Origin: Armatimonas rosea
GTDB taxonomy: Bacteria; Armatimonadota; Armatimonadia; Armatimonadales; Armatimonadaceae
Direction of reading: 5' to 3'
Assembly: GCF_014202505.1 (NCBI RefSeq)
Contig: NZ_JACHGW010000001.1
Span: 1 to 64,000 of the forward strand
DNA length: 64,000 nt
In this document: positions 17,150 to 26,048 of the stretch, piece after piece
How positions within the stretch are numbered: position 1 is the first letter of the stretch
Layout of the letters: the number at the start of each line of letters is the position of its first letter
The notes under the pieces: model-generated
What the model saw: the letters and a program-made list of their open reading frames with translations, nothing else
The model's database searches: none
What the model was told of the DNA's origin: nothing
Position numbers and translations under genes: made by a program

Positions 17150-18970
17150 ATGGCAGTGACGATCCTGCGCGATGCTTTTGGGGTTCCCCATCTCTACGCC
17201 GACACAGCCGCGGCGCTCTTTTTTGGCTTTGGCTATGTCCAGGCACAAGACCGGCAGGAGGCGCTCTTTCGCAACCTCAAGCAGGCCCGTGGGGAGCTCG
17301 CGGAGCTAGAGGGGGCGACGGCGCTGGAGGGCGATATCGCGGTGCGTGCCTTCTGCCTGCACGAGCGGGCACAGGGGGCCTGGCGCTCGCTGCCCGGTGC
17401 GGTGCGGGCGGAGATCGGGGCGTTTGCGGCGGGGATCAACCGCTACCAGCGCGACTTCCCGGAGCAGCGTCCCCTTGGCGCGTTCATGGTCACCCCACAG
17501 GATATCCTCACCTTCGCTCTCTTTGTCAACCTTGCCTTCTCGCTGGAAGGGCTCGCGGCGGGCTCCAATGCCTTTGTGGTCGCACCCGAGCGCCTGGCAA
17601 GCAAGCACGGGAGCCTTGTCTCGATGGACCCACACCTGCCCCTCCAGGGGTTCTACCGCTGGTACGAAGCGCGGCTGGTGGGGGGAGAGTTCGACCTGCA
17701 TGGGGTGACGTTTGTGGGGCTCCCCTACCCTGGCATGGGAAGCAACGGCCACCTCGCCTGGGCAAATACAGTCAACCAGCCGGATCTGTCGGATGCGTAC
17801 CTACTACGCCTGAAGGGCAATACAGGCTACGAGTACGACGGCCAGACCCGTGCGCTGGAGTTTCGGGAGTTTGTCTTTAAGCTCAAGGACGGCGGAGAGC
17901 TGACACGCAAGATCGCCTACTCACACCATGGGCCGATGCTGACTGAGGGGGTTGCCCTTCGCCGAGTCGGGGGGAGCGATGCGGGGCTGGTGACGCAGAT
18001 TCGAGCGCAGGGGCTGGCAACAACGACGCAGGAGTACCGAGAGGCGCTCGCGCAGCGTGGGACCGTGATGTTCAACCATCTCTTCGGGGATAGCCGTGGA
18101 CAGGTGGGCTATGTCTGGGGCGGACGAATCCCGCGCCGCCCGGAGGGGTTTGATTTTAGCGGCCCGGTTCCCGGCTGGACGAGTGCAACTGAGTGGGGCG
18201 AGCCGGTGGCGTTTTCGGAGCACCCCCAGTGCAGTTTCCCGCCGCTCGGGTTTCTGCAGAGCTGCAACGATGGCCCCACCCGCACAGGGGCGGGGGCCCA
18301 TCTCACACCGCCCGGCCCGTTCCCCGCTTGGCTCGCCCCCGACTCCCAGACCCTGCGGGGCCAGCGGCTCCATGCGCTCCTAGAGGCCAGCGGACCACTC
18401 GATCTGGAGGGGGCCAAGACCATCGCGATGGACTGCCGCGACCTGAATGCGGAGGCCGACCTACCGCGCTTTTTGGCCGAGGCAAAGACCGGCCCCGCCC
18501 ATGAGCTGCTCGTACGCTGGGACAAGACCCTCACCCAAGACTCCCGTGGAGCGGCTCTCTTTCAGCTTGCACGTCGGGAGGGGAGTGTCGTGCGGGCGCT
18601 GGCCCGGCTCTCGCGCCATGGCCTGCCCCTCGATACTGCCTGGGGGGAGCTCCACCGGCACCAGCGGGGCAAGATCGACCTGCCTATGGACGGCGGCGGG
18701 GAGTCGCTCTGTCCCAACGACGGAGAGCTTGGCCCCGATTGCCGCACGGTCGTGACGTTTGGGTCGTCGTTTCGCATGCTGGCTCAGCTAGCTCCCGACA
18801 CGCCACCGGAGCTCTGGGCCGCCCAGCCCTACGGCAACTCGGACAACCCGGACTCGCCCCACTACACCGACCAGATGCCCCTCGCCTGTCGTCGTCGCTA
18901 CCGGAGGGTTCCTTGGACTCGTAGCGCCCTAGATGCCGAGGCGACCAGCCGGCACCGCCTGGAGAGCTAG
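17150..18970 (+). CDS. Penicillin acylase family Ntn-hydrolase
   Basis: The 606-residue protein has the family layout: an alpha segment with VTILRDAFGVPHLYA and YVQAQDRQ, then the autocatalytic nucleophile S139 in AAGSNAFVV, then the beta chain with SMDPHLPL, GHLAWANT and FNHLFGD. Such enzymes split acyl amides such as penicillins, acyl-homoserine lactones or acyl peptides. There is no signal peptide, although many homologues are periplasmic, and it is shorter than most. A ribosome site GAGGAG supports the start at 17150. The substrate cannot be predicted. The 3' end overlaps the convergent gene by 4 bases. Confidence 0.85.
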   Translation: MAVTILRDAFGVPHLYADTAAALFFGFGYVQAQDRQEALFRNLKQARGELAELEGATALEGDIAVRAFCLHERAQGAWRSLPGAVRAEIGAFAAGINRYQRDFPEQRPLGAFMVTPQDILTFALFVNLAFSLEGLAAGSNAFVVAPERLASKHGSLVSMDPHLPLQGFYRWYEARLVGGEFDLHGVTFVGLPYPGMGSNGHLAWANTVNQPDLSDAYLLRLKGNTGYEYDGQTRALEFREFVFKLKDGGELTRKIAYSHHGPMLTEGVALRRVGGSDAGLVTQIRAQGLATTTQEYREALAQRGTVMFNHLFGDSRGQVGYVWGGRIPRRPEGFDFSGPVPGWTSATEWGEPVAFSEHPQCSFPPLGFLQSCNDGPTRTGAGAHLTPPGPFPAWLAPDSQTLRGQRLHALLEASGPLDLEGAKTIAMDCRDLNAEADLPRFLAEAKTGPAHELLVRWDKTLTQDSRGAALFQLARREGSVVRALARLSRHGLPLDTAWGELHRHQRGKIDLPMDGGGESLCPNDGELGPDCRTVVTFGSSFRMLAQLAPDTPPELWAAQPYGNSDNPDSPHYTDQMPLACRRRYRRVPWTRSALDAEATSRHRLES

Positions 18971-19569
18971 CGCCGAAAGGGCTTGAGGGCGAGGGTCAAG
19001 CGCTGGTAGAGCCGCGCCACCCAGGGATCGTCGGCGGGAGGCGCGGGTCGGCTCCGCAGGTCGCAGGGGGCGATCCAGATACGGCTATTTTTCAGCCCGA
19101 CAGTCGCCACCAGCGGGAATAGCTCCTCGATACTCGCATCTCCCAGCGCGAGGCAGCCGATTGAGACACAGTTCCCATGGACATAGATATCCCCGCCCAG
19201 CTGCTCCCGCGGCACGGTCGCGTGCGCGAGGTCGTCTTTGTTGGGATAGTCCACCCGAAACGAGAGATGGAAGCGGGAGCTAGGGTTGAGAGCGGTGAGC
19301 TTGTAGAACCCCTCGGGGACCTGGCGATCGCCTTGACGGCGCTTCACTCCGGGGCTCCCGCTGGCGGCTTGGACAGAGTAGCGCGTGAGAAGCTTGTAGC
19401 GACCGCCCCCATTGGCTCCCCAGACCTCCAGGGATTTTTCGTCTTTGAAGGCCAGCAGGAGCAGGCGCTTGGGAGGGAAAGCGATCCCCGCCCGCTTGCA
19501 CGCGGGCACAAAGCGCCGTCGCATCACCGGACCGTAGGTCTCCATGGCCTCTGCAAGAGTGCGCTGCAT
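18967..19569 (-). CDS. L,D-transpeptidase family protein (YkuD/YafK-like)
   Basis: The 200-residue protein carries the catalytic motif HGNCVSIGCLALGD with H131 and nucleophile C139, and a QVPEGFYKL segment typical of YafK/ErfK-like L,D-transpeptidases. These cross-link peptidoglycan or attach proteins to it. No clear signal peptide is seen, which is odd for a periplasmic enzyme. The start at 19569 is fixed by TATACT (19583-19578) 8 nt upstream; a longer N-terminus would have to lie outside that transcript. Export by another route or a cytoplasmic role is possible. Confidence 0.82.
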   Translation of the reverse strand: MQRTLAEAMETYGPVMRRRFVPACKRAGIAFPPKRLLLLAFKDEKSLEVWGANGGGRYKLLTRYSVQAASGSPGVKRRQGDRQVPEGFYKLTALNPSSRFHLSFRVDYPNKDDLAHATVPREQLGGDIYVHGNCVSIGCLALGDASIEELFPLVATVGLKNSRIWIAPCDLRSRPAPPADDPWVARLYQRLTLALKPFRR

Positions 19570-19588
19570 ACACGCTTAGTATATCCCG

Positions 19589-21343
19589 CTAGGCAGCCCA
19601 GCGGAGTGCGGTTCTCAGCGCCTCGGTGGCGGACGCATGGGTTGTGGTGCTTAAAAAGGCCGCGACATCGTGCTCGGCCAGGGGGCGCTGGAAGTGATAG
19701 CCTTGGCCCAACGCGCAACGCATGGAGCGCGCAAGCTCGCGCTGGGCGGCGGTCTCGATCCCTTCTGCCACGATCAAGAGATCCAGTGCCTGCCCCGCAG
19801 AGACCATTGCCCGGAGGAGTGCTTGGTTGCGCTGGGCACGCACGGGGAGCGCATCGGTGGCGCTCCAGAGAAACGAGCGGTCGATCTTCAGGGCATGGAT
19901 AGGGAGCTCACTCAGGGCCGAGAGCGACGAGTACCCGATCCCAAAGTCGTCGAGCACCAGTGCCACGCCTGCATCGTAGAGCTCCTGTAGCTGCGGCAGG
20001 ACGGACTCACGCCCCAGCGCAAAGATACTCTCCGTTACCTCCAGCACGAGCTTATCGGGGGGGAGGCCGGTCTGCTCCAGAGTGGCGAGTACCTCGCGGG
20101 TAAAGTGAGGAGCCTGAAGCTGTGCCACGGAGATATTCACCCCCATGCTGAGGTGCGGAGCAAGCTGCCGCCACCGAACCGCACAGTGGCACGCCTGGCG
20201 CAGGAGCTGGAACCCCAGCGGGACAATCAGACCTGTCTCTTCCGCAATCGGTATGAACTGATCGGGAGGGATATTGCCATGGGTAGGGTGCTGCCAGCGT
20301 GCCAGTGCCTCCAGCCCCACCACAGCTCGTGACTCCAGCAGAAAGAGAGGCTGGTAGGCCAGGGTGAGCTGCTCCCGCTCGATAGCAACCCGCAGGGCGT
20401 TCTCCAGCTCAAAACGAAGGCGAGTCTCCTGCTCCATCTGCGCATCAAAGACACAAGCACGGCCACGGCCACGGGTCTTGGCGGCGTACATGGCGATATC
20501 GGCGTTGCGCAGGAGCCCGGTTGCTCCCTGGTCGCTGCCCAAGGAGATACCAATGCTTGCGGAGAGATAGATCCGCTCCGTCAGCTCAAGCGGCAGAGAC
20601 AGAGGCAGCCTGATCTGCTCCTGAACCCGCTCCGCCAGTGCCCAGGCTTCGTCGTGGGTTGCGTCCGGGCGCAGAAGCACCGTGAACTCATCGCCGCCCA
20701 GCCGGATGACATCGCCGCGTGCGCCCACACTCTGCCGGAGCCGCTTTGCCACCTCCACCAGTACTTGATCCCCCATGGGGTGCCCAAGGTTATCGTTGAT
20801 GGCCTTGAAGTTATCGAGATCGAGAAAGAGCAAGAGGCGCTGTGCGCTCCGTGGGTCTTTCTCCAGAATCTTGGAGAGATAGGCACGATTGGGGAGCTGG
20901 GTGAGGGGGTCGTGGTGCGCCTCGTGGATCAGCTGGCGCTCCGTACTCTTGCGCTCCGTGATATCGACCCAGACCCCCACCGCACGGCCGTAGCCCGGAG
21001 TCTGCTGCTCCAGCTCGATCGACTCCTGCACCCAGAGCACTGAGCCATCGGTCTGGATGAGCTCGAACTCGCGGGTCACCGAGGAGAGATTCGCCGCCAA
21101 GGCTTCGTCGATTATCCGGCACCCCTCACGCTGCGCCTCGGCGGAGCGTGCCCAGAAAAGGTCCTCCGCATAGCTGTGGCCTTCCTGCCGGGGAATGCTC
21201 AGCCAGGTATGGGCCGCCTCTTCATTCAAGACGGTTGTCTTCCAGAGCCCGGGGATGAAGTCGGCGTACCAGAGCAGATAGCGCCCCCGACGGAGTGCAT
21301 AGTCTAGGGAAGAGCCTAGGGAGGGAGGGACGGCACTACTCAT
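19589..21343 (-). CDS. PAS-GGDEF-EAL c-di-GMP protein
   Basis: The 584-residue soluble protein has a PAS domain with PAC end (about 20-135; VGVWVDITERK), then GGDEF (about 140-305) with LGGDEF, then EAL (about 315-565). The EAL domain has GLEALARW, the Asn and Glu metal residues (MGVNIS, LEVTES), DDFGIGYSSL, KIDRSF and EGIET. Both catalytic sites appear intact, so it could make or degrade c-di-GMP depending on the PAS input. It lies near the response regulator cyclase at 16060, but on the other strand. It diverges from the heparinase gene. Confidence 0.92.
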   Translation of the reverse strand: MSSAVPPSLGSSLDYALRRGRYLLWYADFIPGLWKTTVLNEEAAHTWLSIPRQEGHSYAEDLFWARSAEAQREGCRIIDEALAANLSSVTREFELIQTDGSVLWVQESIELEQQTPGYGRAVGVWVDITERKSTERQLIHEAHHDPLTQLPNRAYLSKILEKDPRSAQRLLLFLDLDNFKAINDNLGHPMGDQVLVEVAKRLRQSVGARGDVIRLGGDEFTVLLRPDATHDEAWALAERVQEQIRLPLSLPLELTERIYLSASIGISLGSDQGATGLLRNADIAMYAAKTRGRGRACVFDAQMEQETRLRFELENALRVAIEREQLTLAYQPLFLLESRAVVGLEALARWQHPTHGNIPPDQFIPIAEETGLIVPLGFQLLRQACHCAVRWRQLAPHLSMGVNISVAQLQAPHFTREVLATLEQTGLPPDKLVLEVTESIFALGRESVLPQLQELYDAGVALVLDDFGIGYSSLSALSELPIHALKIDRSFLWSATDALPVRAQRNQALLRAMVSAGQALDLLIVAEGIETAAQRELARSMRCALGQGYHFQRPLAEHDVAAFLSTTTHASATEALRTALRWAA

Positions 21344-21430
21344 AAAACGTGACTATCTATGGTTAAGATATCGGCAGGCACGCTGATTTTAATGAGGCTA
21401 CCGCTTTGCAAGCAGTTGTATACTGAGGAC

Positions 21431-23425
21431 ATGATGCCTCTGATAGCCATTACGTCGCTCCAAACACCCCCACTGGTCACCGATGCCAAGCTCGCGGCAC
21501 TTCCCGCACACCCGCGCTTGCTGGCGACCAAGGCCGAGCTGGAAGCGGCCAAGCGCAAGCCCGAGAACAAGGCGTTTTTAGACGGCCTACTCGCCCGCGC
21601 CGAGACCTTGAGTAAGAAGCCCGTCGTGCTACCCGAGCGCGGGGGGCAGTGGCCGCACTGGTACGCCTGCAAGACCCACGGCGCACGCCTCAAGACCGAG
21701 TCGCCCACGCGCCATGTCTGTCCGGTCGATGGGCAGGTCTACACGGGCTGGCCCTACGACGATGTCCCGCTCCTGGCGGAGCACAACGACTGGGCCAGCG
21801 CACTGCGCGACCTCGGGCTGGCCTACCAGCTCAGCGGCGAGCGACGCTACGCACAGAAGGCGCGGGAGATCCTGCTCGCCTACGCCGTCAAGTACCCCGG
21901 CTACGCCTACCACGACAAAGACGGTAAGACCGGCACGGGTGGCGGTAAAGTGGGGCCGCAGACCCTCGACGAAGCAGTCTGGCTGATCCCGATGGCGCAG
22001 GGGGCCGACCTAGTCTGGGAGACCCTCTCCGAGAGCGAGCGCGCCACCCTCAAGACCGACCTCTTCTTCCCCGCCGCCGAGGTCATTCGCAAGCACAAGA
22101 TGGGGGTCCACAATATCCAGTGCTGGAAGAATAGCGCGGTCGGGCTGGTGGCGCTGCTCTACGGCGACAAGGCGCTCCTCGCCGAAGCCATCGACGATCC
22201 CGAGCGTGGGCTGCAGCGCCAGCTACGCGAGGGAATCACCGACGATGGCCCGTGGTACGAGGGGGCGTGGAGCTACCACTTCTACACGATGAGCGCCCTC
22301 GCGCCGCTGATGGAGGCGGGCTACCACGCCGGGCTCCCGCTCTACTCGGGGACGCTCGGGGAGCGCTACAAGAAGCTCTATCTCGCCGCGATCCGCATGG
22401 CCCTGCCCGGCGGTCAGCTCCCCGCCTTCAACGACTCCAACGCCGCCACCGCGATGAGCAACCCGCTCTACGAGACCGCGTTCGTACGCTTCCAAGACCC
22501 CCAGCTCGCCCTGCCCCTGACCACCAGCCCGCGCAAGACCCTCCCCGCGTTCTTGGCCGGCGCTCCCCCACTTCCCGCAACAGCCAGCCAGACACTCCCC
22601 TCCGAGGTCTTTGCGGCGGTGGGCTATGCCTACCTCCGTGCACCCGGCGCGACCCTGATCCTTAAGTACGGCCCCCACGGCGGCGGCCACGGCCACGCCG
22701 ACAAGCTCAACACGGTCTTCTTTGCGGGCGGGAAGACGCTCCTCGATGACCCGGGGACCAGTGTCTATGGCATTCCTGCCCACCTCGGCTGGTACAAGAC
22801 CACCCTGGCGCACAACACGTTTGTACAGGCCGAGACCAACCAAGCTCCCGCCACAGGAAGGCTCCTGGACTTCAAGACCGGCACGGGCTGGGCCGCCGCC
22901 CTCGCCGATGCCGGGGCCGCCTACGAGGGCACCACTCTCCAGCGCGCCGCGTTTCTGCTGGGCAGCGACACCGCAGTCTTCGTGGACCACGCCGAGCAAA
23001 AAGCCCCCGGCCTGCTCGACCTCGCGATCCACCCCAGCTTCGAGCCCAAGAGCTGGCTGATGCAACCGGGAGACGTGCAGAGCTTGCCGGACAAACCAGG
23101 CTACCGCTACCTGCAAGCCGCCAAGCAAACCAGCAGCTTTTCATCCTACACCGACTCGTCGGGGTTTGCCCTCTCGCTCGTCCCGCTGACTACCCCCACC
23201 CGCTACGTGATCGCGACCGGGATGGGCAAGAGCAGCGAGGACCGTGTCCCGATCCTCCTGGCACGCACCGTGGAAAAGAGCGCACGCTGGGTCTGGGCAA
23301 TCGCGCCCCGTGGGACCACTCTCACGGCCCGCACCCGCGGCGAGGAGGTCCTTGTCGAGGTAAACACGCCGGGCAAGAGAAGCTGGCAGCTCCGCGTGAC
23401 AGCCACGACGCTCGACGTAAAATAA
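21431..23425 (+). CDS. Heparinase II/III family polysaccharide lyase
   Basis: The 664-residue protein has an alpha/alpha toroid part (about 20-370) with HNIQCWKNSAVGL and WYEGAWSYHFYTM, and a heparinase II/III-like beta part (about 390-660) with YGPHGGGHGHADKLN. Conserved Tyr and His residues fit the lyase active site. It likely cleaves a uronic-acid polysaccharide by beta-elimination. The start at 21431 is chosen because TATACT (21419-21424) lies 6 nt upstream. With that start the N-terminus (MMPLIAITSLQTPP) is only weakly hydrophobic, so export is uncertain. Confidence 0.85.
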   Translation: MMPLIAITSLQTPPLVTDAKLAALPAHPRLLATKAELEAAKRKPENKAFLDGLLARAETLSKKPVVLPERGGQWPHWYACKTHGARLKTESPTRHVCPVDGQVYTGWPYDDVPLLAEHNDWASALRDLGLAYQLSGERRYAQKAREILLAYAVKYPGYAYHDKDGKTGTGGGKVGPQTLDEAVWLIPMAQGADLVWETLSESERATLKTDLFFPAAEVIRKHKMGVHNIQCWKNSAVGLVALLYGDKALLAEAIDDPERGLQRQLREGITDDGPWYEGAWSYHFYTMSALAPLMEAGYHAGLPLYSGTLGERYKKLYLAAIRMALPGGQLPAFNDSNAATAMSNPLYETAFVRFQDPQLALPLTTSPRKTLPAFLAGAPPLPATASQTLPSEVFAAVGYAYLRAPGATLILKYGPHGGGHGHADKLNTVFFAGGKTLLDDPGTSVYGIPAHLGWYKTTLAHNTFVQAETNQAPATGRLLDFKTGTGWAAALADAGAAYEGTTLQRAAFLLGSDTAVFVDHAEQKAPGLLDLAIHPSFEPKSWLMQPGDVQSLPDKPGYRYLQAAKQTSSFSSYTDSSGFALSLVPLTTPTRYVIATGMGKSSEDRVPILLARTVEKSARWVWAIAPRGTTLTARTRGEEVLVEVNTPGKRSWQLRVTATTLDVK

Positions 23426-23473
23426 AAAAGCAACCTTTCCAAATTTGTAACGTCTGCACCGGAGGAAACCAAA

Positions 23474-24034
23474 ATGCTCTATCAAGTTCTGTTCACGGTG
23501 GGAGGGTTAGGACTGCTCGTACAAGCGGTCCTTGGCTCCGCACACCATGATGGCGATGCCACCAGCGACAGCGGACACAGCGGGCACAGCGACCACTCGC
23601 TCCCCGACGACGGTGGGCATTTCTGGCTTCTCTTTCTCTCGCCCCTTCGCCTCTTTGGCTTTAGCCTGGGTATGGGGGGCGCAGGACTGGCTCTGGAGAG
23701 CGCCCTCAAGCTCCCCCCCGTCTTGGTCTTTGGGCTGGCCCTGCTCGCGGGCTGGCTGTTCTACCGCGCCGTGATCAAGCCGCTCATGGCCCTTGTCCTG
23801 CACTTTGCCAGCAAGCCCGCCACGATGCTCTCCGGAGCAGTCGGGCAAGAGGCAACCGCGGACAGTCGCTTCGATGCAACCGGGCGAGGCATTATCACCT
23901 TAGTGGTGGACGGGCACCTTGTGCGCCTGCTGGCAACTCTGGAGGGCTCGCCCGAAGCCGTCGAGGCGGGCGAGAAGCTCGTGGTGATTGCGATCGACAT
24001 GCGGCGCAATACCGCGACCGTGGCAAAGCTATGA
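23474..24034 (+). CDS. NfeD/YqiJ-like membrane protein with acidic His-rich loop
   Basis: The 186-residue protein has three or so membrane helices (about 1-22, 50-75, 80-105) and a C-terminal OB-fold-like domain (about 125-186) that reads VGQEATADSRFDATGRGIITLVVDG. This layout matches NfeD-type partners of flotillins. The first loop (about 24-50) is packed with His and Asp and could bind metal. A ribosome site GGAGGA precedes the start. It overlaps the next, paralogous gene by 4 bases and the flotillin gene follows. Confidence 0.75.
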   Translation: MLYQVLFTVGGLGLLVQAVLGSAHHDGDATSDSGHSGHSDHSLPDDGGHFWLLFLSPLRLFGFSLGMGGAGLALESALKLPPVLVFGLALLAGWLFYRAVIKPLMALVLHFASKPATMLSGAVGQEATADSRFDATGRGIITLVVDGHLVRLLATLEGSPEAVEAGEKLVVIAIDMRRNTATVAKL

Positions 24035-24588
24035 TCTACCAGAGCTTGTTTACGATTGGCCTCCTCGGCATCCTGGTGATGAGCCTCTCGGGGCTACGCG
24101 GCGGACGCGGGGGGCGTGTGCGGGGCCGAGGCCGGGCGCACGCAAGAGGCCGCGGCCGTGGCAAAGGCGCGGTCGGAGGCTCGCTGCTCGATGCACTGGT
24201 GGGCCTGCTCTCCCCGATGAACCTCTTTGCGATCTGCCTCGGAGCCGGGGCGGTCGGGATGCTCACGGGGCGCTGGTGGTGGGCCTTGCTGGGAGGCATT
24301 GTCTTCTGGAAGCTGATCGTAGAACCTCTGGAGCAGCTCGTGATGCGCTTCGCCTCAGAGCCCGCCCAGAACCTAGAAGGGGCCCGCGCCACCGAGGCGA
24401 TTGTCCAGAGCCGGTTTGACTCCCAAGGACAGGGCATGGTGAGCATCACGGTAGATGGTCAGCTCCGGCGCGTCTTGGCCACCCTGGCCGAGACCGAGGA
24501 AAACCCCCGTTCCCTCCAAGTGGGCGAGAGAGTTGTCGTTGTGGATGTAGACCCGAGGCGAAACACCTGCCGTATCGCCCGGCTCTAG
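24031..24588 (+). CDS. NfeD/YqiJ-like membrane protein with basic Arg/Gly loop
   Basis: This 185-residue paralogue of the previous gene has the same order: an N-terminal helix, a loop, two more helices and an OB-fold-like end (EGARATEAIVQSRFDSQGQGMVSITVDG). Its loop (about 22-52) is rich in Arg and Gly, opposite in charge to the neighbour's His/Asp loop, which suggests that the two form a heteromer. The ATG overlaps the previous stop as ATGA. It very likely works with the flotillin encoded next. Confidence 0.75.
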   Translation: MIYQSLFTIGLLGILVMSLSGLRGGRGGRVRGRGRAHARGRGRGKGAVGGSLLDALVGLLSPMNLFAICLGAGAVGMLTGRWWWALLGGIVFWKLIVEPLEQLVMRFASEPAQNLEGARATEAIVQSRFDSQGQGMVSITVDGQLRRVLATLAETEENPRSLQVGERVVVVDVDPRRNTCRIARL

Positions 24589-24621
24589 ATAGGTTTTAAA
24601 GAAAGAAAATAGGAAAGCAAG

Positions 24622-25995
24622 ATGCCTCTAGGGCTCATTATTCCAATTGTCGTGGTGGTTGCCATACTGCTGATTCTTGTCAGTGTGGGCCAGTTTCTTA
24701 CCACGGTCGATGCCGGTACGATCCGCATGGTGACCGGGTGGCGCGGGAGCACGAGTATCTTCCGTGGCCCCGGCAAGGCGTTTGAGATCCCCATCCTCAC
24801 CACGGGGACGACCATTCCCTCCAAGGCGATCAATATCGACCTGGATATCTCCGACCAGACCGCGGACATGGGCAGTGATGGGATTCCCCGCCCGATCAAG
24901 GTGCGCGTGCTTGCCAGCGCCATTGTCTCGGTGGGCGACTCCAACGAGATGATCATGACCGCGGCCAATAAGTTCTTTGCCAAGAACATGGAGGAGCAAA
25001 ACGGGATTCTCTCCGACCTGCTGACCTCCACAGGCCGACGTGCGATCAACCTGCTCAACCACGATGAGCTCTTCTCCGCGGGGGGGACGGGCACGGCGGG
25101 GCCGGAGGAGGACGACCGCCTGGCGATTATCATCAAGGGCGCGTGCTCCCGTGAGCTCCAGGACCTCGGGCTGGTGTTTAACTCGCTCAACATTAAAGAG
25201 GTCCAGTCCGAGGTGGCGGAGGCGCGCCGCCGCCAGTCCGCGGTCGAGGCCAAGGCCAACGCCGATATTGTCGCCGCGGATCAAGAGCGCCGCGCCAAAG
25301 AGGCACAGCTCCAGGCCGAGCAAGCGGTCAACGACAAGCAGCGTGATCTCGAGCGCCGCAAGGCCGAGAACGCCGCCGCGATCTCACAGGCCGAGGCCGA
25401 GCGCCAGAACTCGCTTGCCATCCAGCGTGAGGCCGAGCTCCGCGCCACCCTGATCGCCCAGGCCAACGCCGACCTTGCCAAGGCCCGTGTCGATGCCGAG
25501 GGCGAGGCCATGCGCAAGCGTGTCGCCGCGGAGGCCGATGCCGCCAAGATGAAGATCAACGCCGAGGCAGAGGCCAACCGCGTGACCATCACCGCGGGCG
25601 CTGAGGCAACTCGCACCAAGATCGCCGCTGAGGCAGAGGCAGAGCGCACCCTCAAGATCGCACAGGCCGAGGCAGAGGCCGAAGCGGTGAAGATTCGTGC
25701 GGTCGGGCAGGCGCAGGCCGAGGCGATCCGTGCGGTCAACGAAGCCATTCAGCAGGGCGGCAATGCCTACCTGAGCCTCAAGCAGCTGGAGATGACCCCG
25801 CAGATCACCGCCGAGATCGCCAAGGCGCTCGCACAGGCCAAGATGGTCAATATCAGCGGCGGCGGGGGCGGCGGCAGCGCGGCGGGCGACACAGCCAGCC
25901 AGCTCACCGGAATCGTCCAGAGCCTCCTCGCCACCCGTCTGATCGGCGATCAGCTCCAGTCCGACCAGAAGCAAAACACGACTCCCAGCGAGTAG
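24622..25995 (+). CDS. Flotillin-like SPFH domain protein
   Basis: The 457-residue protein has an N-terminal membrane helix (4-26), an SPFH/band-7 domain (about 30-210) and a long Ala/Glu/Lys-rich coiled coil (about 205-390) with the repeated AEAEA pattern typical of flotillins. It ends in a Gly-rich linker and a short C-terminal tail. Flotillins scaffold membrane microdomains. The two NfeD-like genes upstream are the usual partners, so this is a three-gene microdomain operon. A bidirectional terminator follows. Confidence 0.93.
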   Translation: MPLGLIIPIVVVVAILLILVSVGQFLTTVDAGTIRMVTGWRGSTSIFRGPGKAFEIPILTTGTTIPSKAINIDLDISDQTADMGSDGIPRPIKVRVLASAIVSVGDSNEMIMTAANKFFAKNMEEQNGILSDLLTSTGRRAINLLNHDELFSAGGTGTAGPEEDDRLAIIIKGACSRELQDLGLVFNSLNIKEVQSEVAEARRRQSAVEAKANADIVAADQERRAKEAQLQAEQAVNDKQRDLERRKAENAAAISQAEAERQNSLAIQREAELRATLIAQANADLAKARVDAEGEAMRKRVAAEADAAKMKINAEAEANRVTITAGAEATRTKIAAEAEAERTLKIAQAEAEAEAVKIRAVGQAQAEAIRAVNEAIQQGGNAYLSLKQLEMTPQITAEIAKALAQAKMVNISGGGGGGSAAGDTASQLTGIVQSLLATRLIGDQLQSDQKQNTTPSE

Positions 25996-26003
25996 TCCCT
26001 GCA

Positions 26004-26041
26004 AAAGCTCCCCCGCACGCACCGGCGTGCGGGGGAGCTTT
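26004..26041. terminator. Bidirectional terminator
   Basis: A 17-bp stem (26004-26020 with 26025-26041; core GCTCCCCCGCACGC) has a four-base loop, with A-rich and T-rich flanks on both sides. It separates the flotillin gene (plus) from the subtilisin gene (minus) and would stop both transcripts. Confidence 0.9.
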
Positions 26042-26048
26042 CTTATTT

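Noticed and set aside
22223-23128. A 301-codon minus-strand frame opposite the heparinase gene
   Set aside because: It is Gly/Arg/Val-rich with no recognisable motif; the sense frame is a well-supported lyase.
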